In this document: positions 61,037-64,000 of the stretch, piece after piece
Numbering within the stretch: position 1 is the first letter of the stretch
How the letters are laid out: every line of letters starts with the position of its first letter
The notes under the pieces: model-generated
Told to the model about the DNA's origin: nothing
Seen by the model: only the letters and a program-made list of their open reading frames with translations
Databases searched by the model: none
Source of the DNA: Dehalococcoidia bacterium
GTDB lineage: Bacteria; Chloroflexota; Dehalococcoidia; DSTF01; JACRBR01
Direction of reading: 5' to 3'
Assembly (NCBI GenBank): GCA_021462855.1
Contig: JAJTXQ010000020.1
Location: 62,001 to 126,000, forward strand
Length of the DNA stretch: 64,000 nucleotides
Made by a program: the position numbers and the translations under genes

Positions 61037-62435
61037 CCGGATACCCGAGGTCGATGATGTAACCCTGCACGGCGCCGCCTGTGTCCGCCGCCACCGCGTA
61101 TCCGTACCCCGGGATGAACATGCGCGTGCCCAGCGGGATGATATCCGGATCGACGGCGACGACGCCGTAGGTCACCTGCACGCCGGTGGCCGTGCGGCCG
61201 TACGCCGGATCGCTGGCCGGCCGGCCCGCGCTCGCCGGGTTGTACCACGTCGCGTAGACCCGCATCGTCTGCACGATGCTGCCGTCGGCGGGCGCGGCAT
61301 CGCCGCCCCCCCGCTGCTCCGGGTAGTAGATGACGGTGTCCTGTGGCTCGGGGTCGTAATACTCCTCGGCGAGTGTGCGCGTGGCCTCCTCGCCGTTGAC
61401 GTAGCCGATGTCGTAGCGCCGTACGAGGACACCATCGCGGCCAGCCTCAGTGCGCGTCTGGCCAGGACCGAGCGAAGGGTCGGAGCGGTACACCGTGCTG
61501 CTTTCGATGAACTCGCGCTCCTCGTCGCTCGACGCGGAGAGCTGCACGACGCGCACCGCCATCCCCTGCGAAATCGGCGACTCCGGCGCCGGCTCGACGA
61601 ACGCGTCGGGCGGCAGCACGATGCCTGCTTCGGCCAGCGCGTCGCCAACGGTGCCGGCGAACGTGTACACGGCGCGGTGCTCGGATGGCAACGCGACGGT
61701 GATCGCGAGCGCGCGCCGGACCTCGATCCGTGCGTCTGGTTCCAGCGGGGCCGCCGGGTCGGGCGTCACACGGTCCCCCGGCCCAACCGTCACACCCGCC
61801 TCGCGCAGCGCCTGCACGATGTTCGGCCGGCTCGACGTCGACAGCGTCTCGCCCGCGTCGGTGACGATGGTGAACGGCACGGCGCGCCGCACGTCGACGT
61901 CGAGCCCGTCGTCCTCGTCGGGGTCGTCGGTGAAACCGCGCGCCACCAGGCGCGGCTGTCGCAGCGGCGCCGCTGGCGAGACAAGCACGCCGTCGATGAG
62001 CACGCTGTCGCGGTCGCCGGCCACGACGCCGGCCTCCTCGAGCAACTGCTCGACCGTCGCCGCGTGCGTCCGGATCTCGAACGCCTGCCCGTCGGCGGTG
62101 AGGCGCACGGCGTGCGCGCGCTCGACGCGCAGCACGTCGCGGCCCTCCCCGTCGAGCGCCGTCAGCCGGTCGCCGGGGCGCAAGTCGTAGCCCGCGGCTT
62201 CGAGCACCGCCACGTCGTTTCCGGAGTGCGTGCGGAGCGTTGCCGAAGCGCCGTCCACCTGGAGCTGCACCGTGCGCGGCGGCAGCATCAGGTAGCCGAA
62301 CGCGCTGACGACGAAGATCGCGGACAGCACCGCGAGATGCTCGCGGCGGCGGCGGTCGAAGTGAAGGCCGCGCCTCCCTGCGACAGTCACGTCGCCGGCC
62401 GGGGGCGCTGGCCCCCGCCGGTCCCTGTGCGGCAC
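60981..62435 (-). CDS. G5/DUF348/3D-domain cell-wall-associated protein (YabE-like)
   Basis: The 484-residue protein has a single membrane anchor at about 36-51, then three DUF348 segments (e.g. TLRTHSGNDVAVLEAAGY, FEIRTHAATVEQLLEEAG, VTDAGETLSTSSRPNIVQAL), a G5-like domain (about 320-380), and a C-terminal 3D domain with TGVQVTYGVVAVDPDIIPLGTRM, AADTGGAVQGYIIDL. The three Asp of the 3D motif resemble a lytic transglycosylase site, so it may remodel peptidoglycan. Its order with rsmA and ispE resembles yabE-ksgA-ispE of Firmicutes. Confidence 0.86.
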   Translation of the reverse strand: MPHRDRRGPAPPAGDVTVAGRRGLHFDRRRREHLAVLSAIFVVSAFGYLMLPPRTVQLQVDGASATLRTHSGNDVAVLEAAGYDLRPGDRLTALDGEGRDVLRVERAHAVRLTADGQAFEIRTHAATVEQLLEEAGVVAGDRDSVLIDGVLVSPAAPLRQPRLVARGFTDDPDEDDGLDVDVRRAVPFTIVTDAGETLSTSSRPNIVQALREAGVTVGPGDRVTPDPAAPLEPDARIEVRRALAITVALPSEHRAVYTFAGTVGDALAEAGIVLPPDAFVEPAPESPISQGMAVRVVQLSASSDEEREFIESSTVYRSDPSLGPGQTRTEAGRDGVLVRRYDIGYVNGEEATRTLAEEYYDPEPQDTVIYYPEQRGGGDAAPADGSIVQTMRVYATWYNPASAGRPASDPAYGRTATGVQVTYGVVAVDPDIIPLGTRMFIPGYGYAVAADTGGAVQGYIIDLGYPDGVAVDWSSRWLDIYILS

Positions 62436-62539
62436 GCCGTCTCCAGTGCTTGCCCGCGCCTCCCTGCGTGTGCCCCGGGCGCCGCCAACAGCGCGGCGCG
62501 GAGGGCGGGCTATGGTCGTGCACCCACTGTCGATCGGGC

Positions 62540-62780
62540 CCTTAGGCTTAACGTCGCTGGCTGGCTCCGGCCCGGTGACCCTACGGCACCCGAAACGTGC
62601 TGCTTACCGCTGCTTCCTTCCGGACCTGACGGGGTTCACAGTGCTCCGCCGCGTAGGACCAGGCCCTCAACGCTGCCCGGCGCAGCCAGTTCCCAGGTAC
62701 ACCAACCTCGAGTGGGAATTCGGCCCCGCTATAGCGGCTTGCGGGTACAGGGCACCGCTGGCTCCCCGCTTAGCACGACC
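62540..62780 (-). ncRNA. ffs: Large SRP RNA with Alu domain
   Basis: The minus strand contains the conserved S-domain core of SRP RNA (GTCAGGTCCGGAAGGAAGCAGC and flanks, about 62596-62628), closed by a long stem near gggcctggtcctacg and cgtagggtcaccgggcc. Upstream, gtgctaagcggggagcc, cggtgccctgtaccc and ggccgaattcccac match the Alu-like domain of the Bacillus/Clostridium type. Together this gives about 240 nt, the large bacterial form. Both ends are approximate; the 5' end follows the promoter. It forms SRP with Ffh and works with FtsY. Confidence 0.88.
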
Positions 62781-62786
62781 GCTACG

Positions 62787-62814
62787 ATCCTAGCATGGCG
62801 GCTCCGCGCGTCAA
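62787..62814 (-). promoter_or_regulatory. Promoter of the SRP RNA gene
   Basis: On the minus strand TTGACG (62814-62809) and TAGGAT (62792-62787) are 16 bases apart. The start of transcription would be near 62780, at the ggtcgtgctaagc beginning of the RNA. Confidence 0.6.
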
Positions 62815-62850
62815 GCGCGCCCGCCGCGCCGAAGCCACTACAGCTGCGGC

Positions 62851-63714
<864 letters not shown>

Positions 63715-64000
63715 CGCGCGGAATCATAACACCGGCATGGCGCGGCGGCATTTCCCGCCGCGTCGCCGCGGTGCGGTGTATCTCGCCGACTGCGCCGGTG
63801 AGCCGCGCGTCCTGCTGAGCATCGTGCCGGCGTCTGTTACGCCGTCGTCGCTGTCCTCCGCGACAGGATCTGTCGCGCGACAGCCGTAACCTCGCATCGG
63901 CGGCGGTGCGCACGGCTCGCGCGCTCGAGGGCTGTGCCCGGCCGGGCGCGCCCCGCCACGCGCGCCCGCGCGCTCCGGCTACGGGCAGAGCCCGCTCTGT
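63715..64000. other. Window end without a supported gene
   Basis: A 50-codon plus-strand frame at 63737-63889 starts at ATG 63737 and is very Arg/Ser-rich; no motif is visible and it is not called. The last 110 bases are G+C-rich with a small inverted repeat (gggcagagcccgctct) at the edge. Confidence 0.5.

Noticed and set aside
63737-63889. Small gene of 50 codons next to purU.
   Set aside because: No RBS, no recognisable motif, and biased composition.

Overview
The window is about 70% G+C and gene-dense, with many 1-8 base gene overlaps. It looks like a chromosomal segment of a Chloroflexota bacterium, most likely class Dehalococcoidia or a relative. The evidence is: a tmRNA whose decoded tag is GERQLALAA, close to the tag I recall for Dehalococcoides; a pair of giant membrane proteins of the DUF2298 ('Chlor_Arch_YYY') and Agl23 (TIGR03663) types, typical of Chloroflexota and archaea; and a korA/korB-type 2-oxoacid:ferredoxin oxidoreductase. 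No phage, CRISPR array, rRNA or tRNA gene was seen. The taxonomy is inferred; no search was run.

Left part (1-14.2 kb): a truncated TetR regulator, a secreted SGNH hydrolase with its own promoter and terminator, a GH3 beta-glucosidase, an F420/flavin-type PPOX protein, a methyltransferase, an unknown membrane protein, and then a translation quality-control block: ctpA protease, smpB and tmRNA. A phosphotriesterase-like lactonase gene of lower G+C lies just beyond the tmRNA 3' end and is bounded by an 18-bp copy of that end, suggesting an old integration. Next come a diguanylate cyclase, a degenerate J-domain membrane protein and a Na+/Ca2+-type exchanger.

Middle (14-37.6 kb) is mainly metabolism: GYD and TPR proteins, an alpha/beta hydrolase, a GSAM-like aminotransferase, an AsnC-type sensor, CBS-korA-korB-zinc-ribbon/CBS, a zinc dehydrogenase with a GNAT, glcDEF glycolate oxidase coupled to a nucleoside phosphorylase, a two-domain kinase, an adenosine kinase-like PfkB protein, a thermonuclease, a duplicated-domain lipoprotein, moeA, acylphosphatase, fmt, and a NuoE/NuoF-like NADH dehydrogenase module.

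Right part: a cell-surface glycosylation-like group (37.6-46.1 kb: FAD amine oxidase, AglD-like flippase, Agl23-like transferase fused to an NHL propeller, DUF2298 protein); the rnc-smc-ftsY operon (46.2-51.8 kb) with a structured leader and a probable CTG start for ftsY; a cca-type nucleotidyltransferase; small zinc-binding proteins, one with an in-frame TGA; a VTT/DedA protein; a DnaQ-DinG helicase; a PHP protein; then the SRP RNA - G5/3D protein - rsmA - ispE - membrane protein series and purU. FtsY and a large, Alu-type SRP RNA therefore both lie in this window.

Several genes have a -10 hexamer only 6-9 bases before the start codon and no Shine-Dalgarno sequence, so leaderless transcripts are likely alongside classical SD-led genes.
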